Assembly: GCA_963749415.1 (NCBI GenBank)
Contig: CAVVMG010000001.1
Location: forward strand, 1,674,001 to 1,738,000
Length of the DNA stretch: 64,000 bases
Direction of reading: 5' to 3'
Source: JALYNX01 sp963749415
GTDB lineage: Bacteria > Actinomycetota > Acidimicrobiia > Spongiisociales > ZC4RG35
The notes beneath the pieces were generated by a model. The model was given only the letters and a program-made list of their open reading frames with translations, was not told the origin of the DNA and searched no databases. The translations under genes and the position numbers were made by a program. Positions 35,666 through 44,484 of the stretch are shown here, piece by piece (within the stretch, counting starts at the first letter, position 1; each line of letters begins with the position of its first letter).

Positions 35666-36986
35666 CGTCCGGGCCCAGGAAGGAGGCAGGAAGGGCGGCC
35701 ACCGCGTCGACCCGGTCCGCAACACTGGAGAAATCTGTCTCTCCTCGCCAGAATACGGTCCAAGGGCCGCGCTTCACCGAGCCATCGCATTCCTCGGCAT
35801 AAAAGGCGTTGAAGCCATTGTCGGTGCGCGACCGCCAGTAGAGGATCGGGTGGTCGGCGACCAGCCGGGCCCAAACGGTTCGAGCGAGGCCTTCCCCGCG
35901 GGCGTCCTCGAGGATGGCGAACTTGTCGAGGTAGGCGAAGTCGCTCAGAGTGGCAACCAGGGCTCCGGCCCGGAAGCTCTCCGACACGTATGCGGAGGCC
36001 AGGTGGAGCCCATCCCACCAGTCGGGGGCCAGCGTTTGGCCGAATGCCTCTTCGACCAACTTCTCGAACTGGGTCCTGTCGAGCGCGCCTTTGTCGCTGT
36101 GTTTCTCGATCAGTTCTCCCCTGCGGACCAGGGTGCCCGAGCCGCCGTGGGTGAAGAGCTCCTTGACCAGGCCCGAGGGAGTGGTGATCGAAACCGAGGT
36201 CGACAGCGGGGTGTCGTCGAGCAAGCGCTTGATCTCCTCGAGTTTCAGCCGCATCCCCGAGTGCACCCAACTCTGCGCGATCAGGCCCTCGAAATCAGAG
36301 GCCAGGTTGATCGATTCGATGACCTTGCCGTCGGCGTCGAGCAGTCCTCCGACGTCGGCGAGGAAGATGATCTTCATCGGCTGCACCGCGTGGACCAGGG
36401 CCCGCGTGGCCGAGTCGGCGTTGATGTTGACCAGTTGCCCCCCGGGCGCCACCCCGAGGCAGGTCAGGATGGGGATCGCGCCCGAGTCCACGATGGAGCG
36501 GATAAGGGGGAGGTGGACTTCGGTGGGCTCGCCGACGAGCCCGTATCTCTCGCGGTCGACGTAACCGGCTTCGAACGCCCCCTCGGTGAGCCCGTGTGCT
36601 GCCACTCCCTGATCACGAACGGCTTCCACGAGGAGGATGTTCTGCTCGATGAAGGTGGCCCGGGCTGCATCCAACACGTCGGGCCCGGTGACCCTCAGGC
36701 CGTCGAGCCTGTCGTTGGGTAAGCCCCGTGTTTCCAGGGTCTCGTCCAGTTGCGGCCCGCCGCCGTGGATCACGATGGGGGTGAGCCCCACCGTGTGCAG
36801 GAAGGCGAGCGCAGCCGCGGTCTCTTCGAGGCGGTCGCGCATCACAGCACCGCCGATCTTGATGACCGCGAACCGGGAGCGGTCGACCTCGGAGAACCGC
36901 TGCAGATAGGCGCGGATCTCTTTGCCATCGCTCATGTTGCTGAGTAAGTGGACGATGGTCTGGCGGACGTCGCGGTTGGTCGTCAT
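35658..36986 (-). CDS. argB: bifunctional N-acetylglutamate synthase/kinase
   Basis: The 442-residue protein joins an amino-acid-kinase domain (residues about 30-285: AVIKIGGAVMRD, PIVIHGGGPQLD, VNINADSATRALV) to a C-terminal acetyltransferase domain (about 290-430: YLDKFAILEDARGEGLARTVW, RSRTDNGFNAFY). That is the architecture of the NAGS/NAGK fusion of Xanthomonas and of vertebrate NAGS, not of the usual actinobacterial separate argJ/argB. It would make and phosphorylate N-acetylglutamate. It lies between the acetylornithine carbamoyltransferase and argC genes, supporting a co-inherited pathway. Confidence 0.88.
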   Translation of the reverse strand: MTTNRDVRQTIVHLLSNMSDGKEIRAYLQRFSEVDRSRFAVIKIGGAVMRDRLEETAAALAFLHTVGLTPIVIHGGGPQLDETLETRGLPNDRLDGLRVTGPDVLDAARATFIEQNILLVEAVRDQGVAAHGLTEGAFEAGYVDRERYGLVGEPTEVHLPLIRSIVDSGAIPILTCLGVAPGGQLVNINADSATRALVHAVQPMKIIFLADVGGLLDADGKVIESINLASDFEGLIAQSWVHSGMRLKLEEIKRLLDDTPLSTSVSITTPSGLVKELFTHGGSGTLVRRGELIEKHSDKGALDRTQFEKLVEEAFGQTLAPDWWDGLHLASAYVSESFRAGALVATLSDFAYLDKFAILEDARGEGLARTVWARLVADHPILYWRSRTDNGFNAFYAEECDGSVKRGPWTVFWRGETDFSSVADRVDAVAALPASFLGPDDA

Positions 36987-37000
36987 CTGCTGTCGTTTTC

Positions 37001-38008
37001 TCAGCGATTCTCGTCGGCGACGAGGGAGCGCATGATCGCCTTCTGGACGTGGAGCCGATTCTCGGCCTCTTCGTAGGCGAAGCAATTGGGCCCATCGAAC
37101 ACCGCGTCGGTCATGATCATGTTCCGCCGCATGGGCAGACAGTGGCTGATCAATGCGTCGTTGGTCCGGGCCATTTTCTCCTCATCGACGATGAAATGCC
37201 GGAACCGATCACGGATCGGCTTCTCCGCATCCCAGTTGCCAAAATAGGGAAGGGCACCCCAGCTCTTGGCGTAGACCACGTCCGCCCCCTCGTAGCCCTC
37301 ACCTATCTCGTGGGTGAGGGTGACCTTCCGACCTTGGGCCCGAGCGTCGCTCATTGCCTGAACCAGATAGCGGTCGTCGAGCACGAATTCCTCGGTAGGG
37401 CAGAGCAGAGTGACATCCATTCCGAACTTTGCTGCGATGAGCAAGGCCGAGTTGGCGACCGCGGTGTTCAGGGGCTTTGGGTGATAGCTCCAGGTGAGCA
37501 GGTATTTCTTGCCCGTCAGCTCGCCGAGGTGGTCCTGGAGCGCCATGACATGGGCCAGCTCCTGGCACGGATGCACGATGGTCTCCATGTTGATCACCGG
37601 GACGTCCGAGTACCTGGCGAAGGAATTGAGGATGATGTCCTTGCGGTCCTCCTCCCAGTCCTGGAACTTGGGGAAGGCGCGGATCCCGATCAGGTCGCAG
37701 TAGCGGGAGAGGACTTTGGCGGCCTCTTTGACGTGCTCTTCGGCGTCACCGTCCATGACCACGCCGTCCTCGAACTCGAGGGGCCACATCCCTTCGCTTG
37801 GGGAGAGAACGACGGCGTGACCGCCGAGTTGGTTGATCCCGACATCGAACGATGTCCTAGTGCGCAGCGAATTGTTGAGGAAGAGCAGGGCGATCGTCTT
37901 CCCGGCGAGAGAATCGTTCAACGGCGAGGTTCTAAGGGCACGCGCATCGTCGAGAAGTCCCTGTAACTCGGGCCGCGTCCAATCGGTCGTGCCGAGAAAA
38001 TGCCTCAT
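37001..38008 (-). CDS. argF': N-acetylornithine carbamoyltransferase
   Basis: The 335-residue transcarbamylase carries the family motifs SLRTRTSFDVG and HPCQELAHVMALQDHLG and the HCLPMRRN segment. The stretch WSYHPKPLNTAVANSALL and the C terminus DAVFDGPNCFAYEEAENRLHVQKAIM match the acetylornithine-specific enzyme of Xanthomonas and not ordinary ArgF, which has a shorter loop there. It would make N-acetylcitrulline. ATG 38008 is preceded by TAAACA six bases upstream and a possible -35 TTGGAT, so this is probably the operon's first gene. Confidence 0.9.
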   Translation of the reverse strand: MRHFLGTTDWTRPELQGLLDDARALRTSPLNDSLAGKTIALLFLNNSLRTRTSFDVGINQLGGHAVVLSPSEGMWPLEFEDGVVMDGDAEEHVKEAAKVLSRYCDLIGIRAFPKFQDWEEDRKDIILNSFARYSDVPVINMETIVHPCQELAHVMALQDHLGELTGKKYLLTWSYHPKPLNTAVANSALLIAAKFGMDVTLLCPTEEFVLDDRYLVQAMSDARAQGRKVTLTHEIGEGYEGADVVYAKSWGALPYFGNWDAEKPIRDRFRHFIVDEEKMARTNDALISHCLPMRRNMIMTDAVFDGPNCFAYEEAENRLHVQKAIMRSLVADENR

Positions 38009-38049
38009 TGCCGTTGTTTACCGAGCGGGTTCGCGAAATCCAAACAGGC

Positions 38050-38835
38050 CTAAACGGTGGCTGCCTCCCGTGCCTCCTTGACGAAGAAGTCGAGCGCGGT
38101 CGCAGTCTTGGTCGCTTGTTCGGCCGAGAGGTCGATCCCCTTCCCCGAGAGGAAGGCGCGGGCCTCCGCCGCGACCTGGAACGCGTCCGCCGGCACCGTC
38201 TTCGTCGACAATTCCAGGATCCGGCTCCCATCGGGGTAGTTCCACAGCTCGGCGACCATCGGGCGAAATTCCTTGGGTGTGAACTTCAGCTTGAAGACGT
38301 TGATCGGGCCCAGGACGAGGAGATCATCGAGGGCGATCCCACTTGGTGCGTGATTCTTGTAGAAGGCCCGCTGCTCCTTGGTGAACAGCTTGCGGATCGG
38401 CCGGGCTCCCGCCGCGGTCTCCCGGACCACCATGGAGTCGGCAACCCCTTTCATCGACCCGGAGCAAACGAAGCCGCCGGGTAGGGCGTCGACTTCTACG
38501 CCGAACGAGGGGGACTTCCGGATCTCCTGCGGCAGGTCGTCGGGGACCACCGGGCGGAGCTTGACCGTCGAATCTCCAGGTCTGCCCTGGATACGTCGCG
38601 CCCTGGGTACCACCCCGGCCTTGTTGAGCGCGAGGTCAATCGTGTCGAAGAAGAACACCTGCCGGATCTGGGCGTTGAGGGGGTCGAGATCGAGCGCCGC
38701 GACCGCCGAGCGGCGGCTGGCATCGGGGACCGTGAGCTTGAGCTCGACGCTGTCGGCCTTCTTGATGAGCGCGAGCACCTCGGCGAGCTGCTCGTCGCTG
38801 AGACGCTTTTCGGTGTTGGGCTGGGTCTTGAGCAT
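38050..38835 (-). CDS. CYTH-domain protein
   Basis: The 261-residue protein has a CYTH (class IV adenylate cyclase/thiamine triphosphatase-like) N-terminal domain. The VELKLTVPD motif stands for the metal-binding acidic strand and is followed by RQVFFFDTIDLALNKAGVVPRARR and DSTVKLRPV. The C-terminal half is mixed alpha/beta and unassigned. It probably acts on a triphosphate or polyphosphate substrate, which cannot be told from sequence. GAGGAG lies upstream of the ATG. It ends 41 bases before the arginine operon. Confidence 0.82.
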   Translation of the reverse strand: MLKTQPNTEKRLSDEQLAEVLALIKKADSVELKLTVPDASRRSAVAALDLDPLNAQIRQVFFFDTIDLALNKAGVVPRARRIQGRPGDSTVKLRPVVPDDLPQEIRKSPSFGVEVDALPGGFVCSGSMKGVADSMVVRETAAGARPIRKLFTKEQRAFYKNHAPSGIALDDLLVLGPINVFKLKFTPKEFRPMVAELWNYPDGSRILELSTKTVPADAFQVAAEARAFLSGKGIDLSAEQATKTATALDFFVKEAREAATV

Positions 38836-38927
38836 GTGGGCTTACTCCTCGAGTGTCATGCTGGATAGGCGAGTTCTTCGGTCTATGTCTAGCCCATGGC
38901 GTCGGCGCGTGGGTTAGCGGACCGTTG

Positions 38928-38956
38928 TTGACCGTCTCCTATGCCAGGGGCATACT
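38928..38956 (+). promoter_or_regulatory. promoter of the rhodanese-E1 gene
   Basis: TTGACC (38928-38933) and CATACT (38951-38956) are 17 bases apart. Transcription would start near 38963, leaving a leader of about 30 bases with the GGAGG site at 38980-38984. Confidence 0.65.
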
Positions 38957-38991
38957 CGTTCACGACCCCCACGCATTCGGAGGTCCACCGT

Positions 38992-40161
38992 ATGAGCATG
39001 ACCTATAGGGAGCTGGTGGCTGCTGCCAAAGCGCGGATCCAGGAGATCGATTCCCAGGAACTCGAGGAGCGGCTCGACACCGTCACCGTGATCGATGTTC
39101 GTGAGGCCGACGAGCACGAACAGGGCTCCATCCCGGGATCGCTCCACATGCCGCGGGGTCGGCTGGAGGGCTCGATCGCGGGATTGGTCCCTGATTCCGA
39201 ACACGAAGTGGTCCTCTACTGCGCGGTAGGTGCCCGGTCGGCATTGGCCGCGGTCGCCCTTCAGGAGTTGGGATACCGAAACGTCTCTTCTCTTGCCGGG
39301 GGGTTCGATCGCTGGAAGGGTGAGGGGCATGAATGGGGAGCACCCCTCGGGCTCAGTAACGAGCAGCGCACCCGTTACAGCAGGCACACCCTGCTTCCCG
39401 AGGTTGGTGAGGCCGGGCAGCTGAAGCTGCTCGACACCAAGATTCTCATCATCGGAGCCGGCGGCTTGGGCTCGCCGGCCGCCCTCTATCTGGCGGCCGC
39501 GGGCGTGGGCACCATGGGGATCGTCGATTTCGATGTGGTCGACGCTTCGAACCTGCAGCGCCAGATTCTCCACAACGTCGACCGTATCGGGCAGTCCAAG
39601 GTGGAGTCGGCACGGGAGACCCTGGGCGCCCTGAATCCCGACGTCAAGCTCGTCACCTACGACGAGATGCTGACCTCGGAGAACGCCTTGAGGATCATGG
39701 GCGGCTACGACGTGATCGTCGATGGTGGTGACAACTTCCCGACGAGGTACCTGGTCAACGATGCCTCCTTGCATCTCCGGGTGCCGGTGGTTCACGGCTC
39801 GATATTCCGCTTCGAGGGCCAGATCACCGTCTACGACCCCTACAACGGGCCTTGTTATCGGTGTCAGTTCGCCGAGCCCCCACCCCCGGAGCTGGCGCCC
39901 TCGTGCGCCGAGGCCGGCGTCCTCGGCGTGCTCCCTGGAGTGATCGGCGCCCTGCAGGCGACGGAGGCGATCAAGATCGCCCTCGGTCTCGGTGAGCCGC
40001 TCGTTGGGCGCCTCCTCACCTACGACGGGCTGACCCAGGAGTTCATCACCCTGAACCTGCACCGTGATCCCGAATGCCCGGCGTGCTCGGATGAGGCCCA
40101 CCCGCCTCGCCTCGTCGATTACGACCAGTTCTGTCGGCCTGCGGGTGTGGTCAGCCGCTAA
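38992..40161 (+). CDS. rhodanese-ThiF/MoeB fusion (E1-like adenylyltransferase)
   Basis: The 389-residue protein combines an N-terminal rhodanese domain (VIDVREADEHEQGSIPGSLH, catalytic Cys in VLYCAVGARSA, about residue 75-85) with a ThiF/MoeB domain (RYSRHTLLPEVGEAGQ, nucleotide site IIGAGGLGSPAALYLAAAG, zinc pairs CYRC and CPAC). It should adenylate and sulfurate a ubiquitin-like carrier such as MoaD or ThiS for Mo cofactor, thiamine or cysteine synthesis. The usual MoeZ order is E1 first and rhodanese last, so the domain order is reversed. GGAGG sets ATG 38992. Confidence 0.9.
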   Translation: MSMTYRELVAAAKARIQEIDSQELEERLDTVTVIDVREADEHEQGSIPGSLHMPRGRLEGSIAGLVPDSEHEVVLYCAVGARSALAAVALQELGYRNVSSLAGGFDRWKGEGHEWGAPLGLSNEQRTRYSRHTLLPEVGEAGQLKLLDTKILIIGAGGLGSPAALYLAAAGVGTMGIVDFDVVDASNLQRQILHNVDRIGQSKVESARETLGALNPDVKLVTYDEMLTSENALRIMGGYDVIVDGGDNFPTRYLVNDASLHLRVPVVHGSIFRFEGQITVYDPYNGPCYRCQFAEPPPPELAPSCAEAGVLGVLPGVIGALQATEAIKIALGLGEPLVGRLLTYDGLTQEFITLNLHRDPECPACSDEAHPPRLVDYDQFCRPAGVVSR

Positions 40162-40793
40162 TCCTCGAAGGCGAAGTTGACCTGGAGGGTGATGGCAACC
40201 GTCGAGGTGCCGGCCTCGATCGGGGTCGGGGCGGCCTCTGCGGCCATCATTCGCTGGCGGAACACGGGCACCGGCGGGCTGTCCATGGCCTCTTGGATCG
40301 ACGTCGCCGTGCCCAGTCGCCGACCGGCGAGCTGCGCCAGCTGGGTGGCCTTCGACATCGCGTCATCCCAGGCGGCGGTACGTGCGGCCTTGACCAGCTC
40401 GGCGTCGTCCTCGAGGCTGAACCGGACCCCATTGACCCTGACATCGTCACCTCCCGCCGCGGCAGCAGAGTCGATGATCGAGCCTGTTGCCTCGAGGTCG
40501 CGGACCTTGACCCGAACACTGTTGTTGACCCGATATCCGATGAGCCTCTGTTGGTTCGAGGAGTAGTCGTATTCGGGGTTGATCGAGTAATCGGCGGTGG
40601 TGATGTCCCTGCGATCGATCGCGCCGTCGGCGAGAGCGGACATCAGTGCGGTTGCCCTTTCCGTGGCTCGGGACGCTGCCTCTCGGACCGTGCTTCCGAG
40701 GACCGAGACGCCGAGGTCGAGCTCGACGGTGTCCGGGGTCCCGGTCACTTCGCCGGTCCCGGTCACGGTGATTCCCAACATCGATTTGTCCAC
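40158..40793 (-). CDS. SIMPL/DUF541 domain protein
   Basis: The 211-residue protein is a SIMPL-domain protein (ITVTGTGEVTGTPDTVELDLGV, YDYSSNQQRLIGYRVNNSVRVKV, WDDAMSKATQLAQLAGRRLG). Most relatives are exported, but no signal peptide is visible from GTG 40793, so this one may be cytosolic or start upstream. The function is unknown. The 3' ends of this gene and the rhodanese-E1 gene overlap by 4 bases. Confidence 0.88.
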   Translation of the reverse strand: MDKSMLGITVTGTGEVTGTPDTVELDLGVSVLGSTVREAASRATERATALMSALADGAIDRRDITTADYSINPEYDYSSNQQRLIGYRVNNSVRVKVRDLEATGSIIDSAAAAGGDDVRVNGVRFSLEDDAELVKAARTAAWDDAMSKATQLAQLAGRRLGTATSIQEAMDSPPVPVFRQRMMAAEAAPTPIEAGTSTVAITLQVNFAFED

Positions 40794-40794
40794 C

Positions 40795-41073
40795 TCAGGG
40801 CTCCCTCGGAATGTGGACCTTGCCGTTTCTCACTGCCACGCCCTCGTCAGAAAGAAGGAGGCTCTGGCGCTGCGGCTCCGGTGAGCGGAGATGCCCGCCG
40901 GCGCCCACCACCCGCCACCACGGTAGGTCGGAGTCGCATCTTGCCAGCACCGACCCCACGGCTCGCGCTGCTCCGGGGAAGCCTGCTTCGGCGGCCACTT
41001 CGCCGTAGGTGAGGACATCTCCGGGCTCGAGGCGCTCTATCACGGCGAGCACCGCTTCCTCGAAGTCGCTCAC
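40795..41073 (-). CDS. alkyltransferase-like (ATL) protein
   Basis: The 92-residue protein has the DNA-binding domain of O6-alkylguanine transferases (GDVLTYGEVAAEAGFPGAARAVGSVL), but the active-site PCHR is replaced by PWWRVV, so it cannot accept an alkyl group. ATL proteins bind O6-alkylguanine and hand it to nucleotide-excision repair. Its ATG overlaps the upp stop. Confidence 0.9.
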   Translation of the reverse strand: MSDFEEAVLAVIERLEPGDVLTYGEVAAEAGFPGAARAVGSVLARCDSDLPWWRVVGAGGHLRSPEPQRQSLLLSDEGVAVRNGKVHIPREP

Positions 41074-41690
41074 AGTGTGCCGAACAACCGGTCCCCCATG
41101 TCACCGAGGCCGGGCTGGATGTAGAAAACGTCACTGAGATCTCGGTCCAAAGCGGCGGCCACAATGCGGACATCGGGATGGTCCTCCTCGATGCGAGCCG
41201 CCCCTTCAGGAGCGACCACGACACACACCGCGGTGATGCTCTTCGCTCCGTTCTCCTTGACCTTGTCGATGGCCCAGGAGAGAGAGCCACCAGTGGCCAG
41301 CATCGGCTCCAGAATCAGCACCCGGGCCCGGTTCAGTGGGGGGAACTTGTTGTAGTACTCCATGGGCTCGGCGGTCTCCTCGTTCCGCTGCACGCCGGCG
41401 AACCCGATGGCGGCGTCTGGCACCAGGGTCAGCACCGACTGCAACAGCCCGAGTCCGGCGCGAAGGACCGCCACCGCGACCACCGGGCGATGGAGGCGGA
41501 TCCCGCTCGTGACCTCGAGCGGCGTCGTGATCTCGACTTCGTCGACCGCCATGTCGGACATGGCTTCGGCGACCAGGAGGTAGCCCAGCCGCTCTGCCGT
41601 CTGCCGGAACTCCGGGGGCTCGGTGTCCTTGCTGCGGAGGACCCCGAGGAGGTCGCCGGCGAGCGGATGGTCGAGGATGGTGATCGGCAT
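41070..41690 (-). CDS. upp: uracil phosphoribosyltransferase
   Basis: Upp salvages uracil to UMP using PRPP. The 206-residue protein shows RPVVAVAVLRAGLGLLQ, a PRPP-site segment ARVLILEPMLATGGSLSWAI, and FYIQPGLGDMGDRLFGT at the C terminus. A leaderless promoter TAGGCT lies six bases before ATG 41690, in the gap after ppc. Confidence 0.95.
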   Translation of the reverse strand: MPITILDHPLAGDLLGVLRSKDTEPPEFRQTAERLGYLLVAEAMSDMAVDEVEITTPLEVTSGIRLHRPVVAVAVLRAGLGLLQSVLTLVPDAAIGFAGVQRNEETAEPMEYYNKFPPLNRARVLILEPMLATGGSLSWAIDKVKENGAKSITAVCVVVAPEGAARIEEDHPDVRIVAAALDRDLSDVFYIQPGLGDMGDRLFGTL

Positions 41691-41696
41691 CGGCGA

Positions 41697-41702
41697 AGCC
41701 TA
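41697..41702 (-). promoter_or_regulatory. leaderless -10 box of upp
   Basis: TAGGCT on the minus strand ends exactly six bases before the upp ATG at 41690. No ribosome-binding site is present, and no clear -35 box was seen. Confidence 0.5.
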
Positions 41703-41705
41703 GGT

Positions 41706-44417
41706 TCAGCCCGTGTTGCGCATCCCGGTGGCTATCCCGTTGATCGTGAGCAGGAGTGCCCGCACCAACTCGGGATCGTCGTCCCCGGCCCGGCTTCGGG
41801 AGAGCAGGGCAACCTGGAGGTAATTGATCGGGTCCAAGTAGACATCTCGCACCGATAGTGTCCGGCGGAGGAGGGGGAGGTCGGCGATCAGGACCTCCTC
41901 CTTGCGCGACGAGAGCAACTCCGAGGTCGTCAGCTCCATCTCGGAGCGCAGCAGGTCGAGCAGCCCCCGGTGCTCCGCCGCAACGAGGGCGTCGACATAG
42001 CGCTCGGCGATGTCGAGGTCGGTCTTGGCCAGCGTCATCTCGACATTGGAGAGGAACGTCTGGAAATAGCTCCATTCCTCGGCCATCTCGTCGAGGACCT
42101 CCCCGTACCCGGCTTTGCGCGCGGCGCGAAGGCCACTGCCCACCCCGTACCACCCGGGCACGATCTGACGGGTTTGGGTCCATCCGAAGACCCAGGGGAT
42201 GGCCCTGAGGTCATCGACCCCCCCGATACCTCCGGGGCGTCGCGAAGGCCTGCTCCCCAGGTTGAGCCGGCCCAGCTCCTCGACCGGGGTCGATCCGAGG
42301 AAATAGGGGACCAGGCTGGGATGCTCGACCAGGTCGCGATACGCAGTGTGGGCTTCGGAGGAAAAGCAGTCCATGGCCTCTGTCCAGCGGTCGAGGGTCT
42401 CCCTGTCTCGTCGTGACCGCCGGTGCAGAAGCGATGACTCGAGTACCGATGCCAGAGCCAGTTCCAGGTTTCGGCTGGCGATGTCGGGGTGCCCGTATTT
42501 CTCGGATATGACCTCCCCTTGCTCGGTGACCTTGAGGTCGCCGTCGATCGTCCCGTAGGGCTGAGCCAGGATCGCGGCGTGGGTGGGCCCTCCGCCTCTT
42601 CCGATCGTGCCCCCGCGGCCGTGGAACAGTCGAAGGTGTATCCCGTGCTCGCCGGCGATGTTGCGCATCACGCGCTGTGCTTTGTAGATCTCCCACTGGC
42701 TGGTGGTGATCCCTCCCACCTTGTTCGAGTCGGAGTATCCGAGCATGACTTCCTGGGTGTCACCACGGATGGAGACCATGCGCCGGTATTGGGGGTCGGA
42801 GAGAAGGCCCTCGAGCAGGTGCCCGGCGTTCGCCAGGTCGTCGATGGTCTCCACGAGGGGGACGATGCCGATGGATGCCACCCCTCGACGCAGGTCGACG
42901 AGCCCCGCTTCCCGGGCCAGCACCGCTGCTTCGAGTACATCGGCGGGGCTTTCCGTCATCGAGACCACATAGCTCTCGATGACCTGGTCTCCGTACCTGG
43001 CCTTGGCCTCGGCGATGGCACGGAAGGTGCCCAGTGTCCTCGACTCCTCCTCCCCGAGGGTGGTCGTCGGGCCGGAGAGCGGCCGGGTTCCCGCCAGCTC
43101 TTCGCCGAGCAGCACCGCACGCTGCTCTGGCGTGAGCCCGGAGTAGTCGGTGTCGACCAGCGAGTAGAGCTCGGTCAGCGTGGCGCGGTGCTTCGAGGAA
43201 TGCTCCCGGATGTCGAGGATCGCCATCTGGAACCCGAAGGTGGTGGCCGCCCTGCTCACCCGGGCCAGCGGGCCGTCAGCGATGAGATCACCCTTCGAGG
43301 CCCGCAGCGAGTCGCCCATGAGGTCGAGGTCGGCGATGAGTTGGTCGGGGTGCGCGTAGTCCCGGCCCGGATGGGGAGGACCTCCCCGTTGGATCCTCTT
43401 GTTGGTGTTGATCAGCCGGGCATGGATGAAGGAGCACTTGAGGCGATAGGGCTCCGCCGCCACTCTCCTCTGCTCCCGTTGCCAGATCTCGGGCAATGCC
43501 TCCCGGTCGCGCTCGAGCGATTCCTCGAGCTCGCGACTGATCGGGGCCAACCGCCGCGACATGGACAGCTCGTCGGACAGGTCCTCGACGAGGGCGATCA
43601 GGTAGCGCAGCCCGCGATCGTGCTGCAGGGCAAGGGTCTCCAGTGTGATCTCGGGGGTGACCTGGGGATTGCCGTCACGGTCACCGCCAACCCATGATCC
43701 GAAGCGGATCGGGCTGGTGGTGTGCCTCTCACTCAGGCGATCGAGCTGGAATGCCACGTGGTCTCCGAGACGGGGCATGACTTCCTCTGCTATCTGAACC
43801 AGGTAGTAGAGGGCGGATCGCGCCTCATCCACCGGGCTCGGCCGCTCCAGGCGGAGCTCGTCGGTCTGCCAGATCTGATCGATCAACTCCGCCGAGCGCC
43901 GATCGATCATGGCGAACTGGTATTCGGTGGCGTCGAGCCGTTCCTCGACCAGGTCGGCCAATTGGCGGGTCTTGGTCAGGATCGAGCGCCGGGCGGCCTC
44001 GGTGGGATGGGCAGTGAACACCGGGCGGACTTCGAGACGTTGCAAGACCTCTTCGAGGTCGTCGACGTCGGGGCCGGCCTCCAGCACGCGATCCACTGTT
44101 GCGACCAGGCTGCGCTCATCACTCCCCAATTGATCGATGCGATGTACGTGCTCGACGACGTTCGCCAGATAGAAGTAGGTGGTGAAGGCACGGACCAGTG
44201 CGATCACGTTCTCCACGGATTGTCCGGCGAGGAGGCGGTAGAGCTCGTCGGCGGCTTCGGCACTCCCGCCACGGCGGACCGACTTTCCCAGGGCCCGAAC
44301 GGTTTCGACGAGGTCGAGAAGCTCCGTCCCATGCTGGCGGACCAGCGCGTCCCCCAGCTGATTGCCGAGACGGCGAATGTCGGATCTCAGTTGCTCATCG
44401 GAGCTGGCAGGCACCAC
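41706..44417 (-). CDS. ppc: phosphoenolpyruvate carboxylase
   Basis: Ppc carboxylates PEP to oxaloacetate, refilling the TCA cycle. The 903-residue protein has the catalytic VFTAHPTEAARRSIL, the GSWVGGDRDGNPQVTPE motif, VMLGYSDSNKVGGI, the RLFHGRGGTIGRGGGPTH loop and the C-terminal NTG that carries the allosteric site. GTG 44417 or 44414 is the start. The frame stays open to 44978, but that upstream part is antisense to the xdhC gene and has no similarity. Confidence 0.95.
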   Translation of the reverse strand: MVPASSDEQLRSDIRRLGNQLGDALVRQHGTELLDLVETVRALGKSVRRGGSAEAADELYRLLAGQSVENVIALVRAFTTYFYLANVVEHVHRIDQLGSDERSLVATVDRVLEAGPDVDDLEEVLQRLEVRPVFTAHPTEAARRSILTKTRQLADLVEERLDATEYQFAMIDRRSAELIDQIWQTDELRLERPSPVDEARSALYYLVQIAEEVMPRLGDHVAFQLDRLSERHTTSPIRFGSWVGGDRDGNPQVTPEITLETLALQHDRGLRYLIALVEDLSDELSMSRRLAPISRELEESLERDREALPEIWQREQRRVAAEPYRLKCSFIHARLINTNKRIQRGGPPHPGRDYAHPDQLIADLDLMGDSLRASKGDLIADGPLARVSRAATTFGFQMAILDIREHSSKHRATLTELYSLVDTDYSGLTPEQRAVLLGEELAGTRPLSGPTTTLGEEESRTLGTFRAIAEAKARYGDQVIESYVVSMTESPADVLEAAVLAREAGLVDLRRGVASIGIVPLVETIDDLANAGHLLEGLLSDPQYRRMVSIRGDTQEVMLGYSDSNKVGGITTSQWEIYKAQRVMRNIAGEHGIHLRLFHGRGGTIGRGGGPTHAAILAQPYGTIDGDLKVTEQGEVISEKYGHPDIASRNLELALASVLESSLLHRRSRRDRETLDRWTEAMDCFSSEAHTAYRDLVEHPSLVPYFLGSTPVEELGRLNLGSRPSRRPGGIGGVDDLRAIPWVFGWTQTRQIVPGWYGVGSGLRAARKAGYGEVLDEMAEEWSYFQTFLSNVEMTLAKTDLDIAERYVDALVAAEHRGLLDLLRSEMELTTSELLSSRKEEVLIADLPLLRRTLSVRDVYLDPINYLQVALLSRSRAGDDDPELVRALLLTINGIATGMRNTG

Positions 44418-44472
44418 GACAGGGTATTCAGCACGGCCCGGAGTGTCTTCTCGGGACCCCGGGCATCGCTCA

Positions 44473-44478
44473 TAGAAT
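44473..44478 (+). promoter_or_regulatory. leaderless -10 box of the plus-strand cox accessory operon
   Basis: TAGAAT (44473-44478) ends six bases before ATG 44485. No ribosome-binding site is present, so the mRNA probably begins at the ATG. Confidence 0.5.
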
Positions 44479-44484
44479 CGGAAC

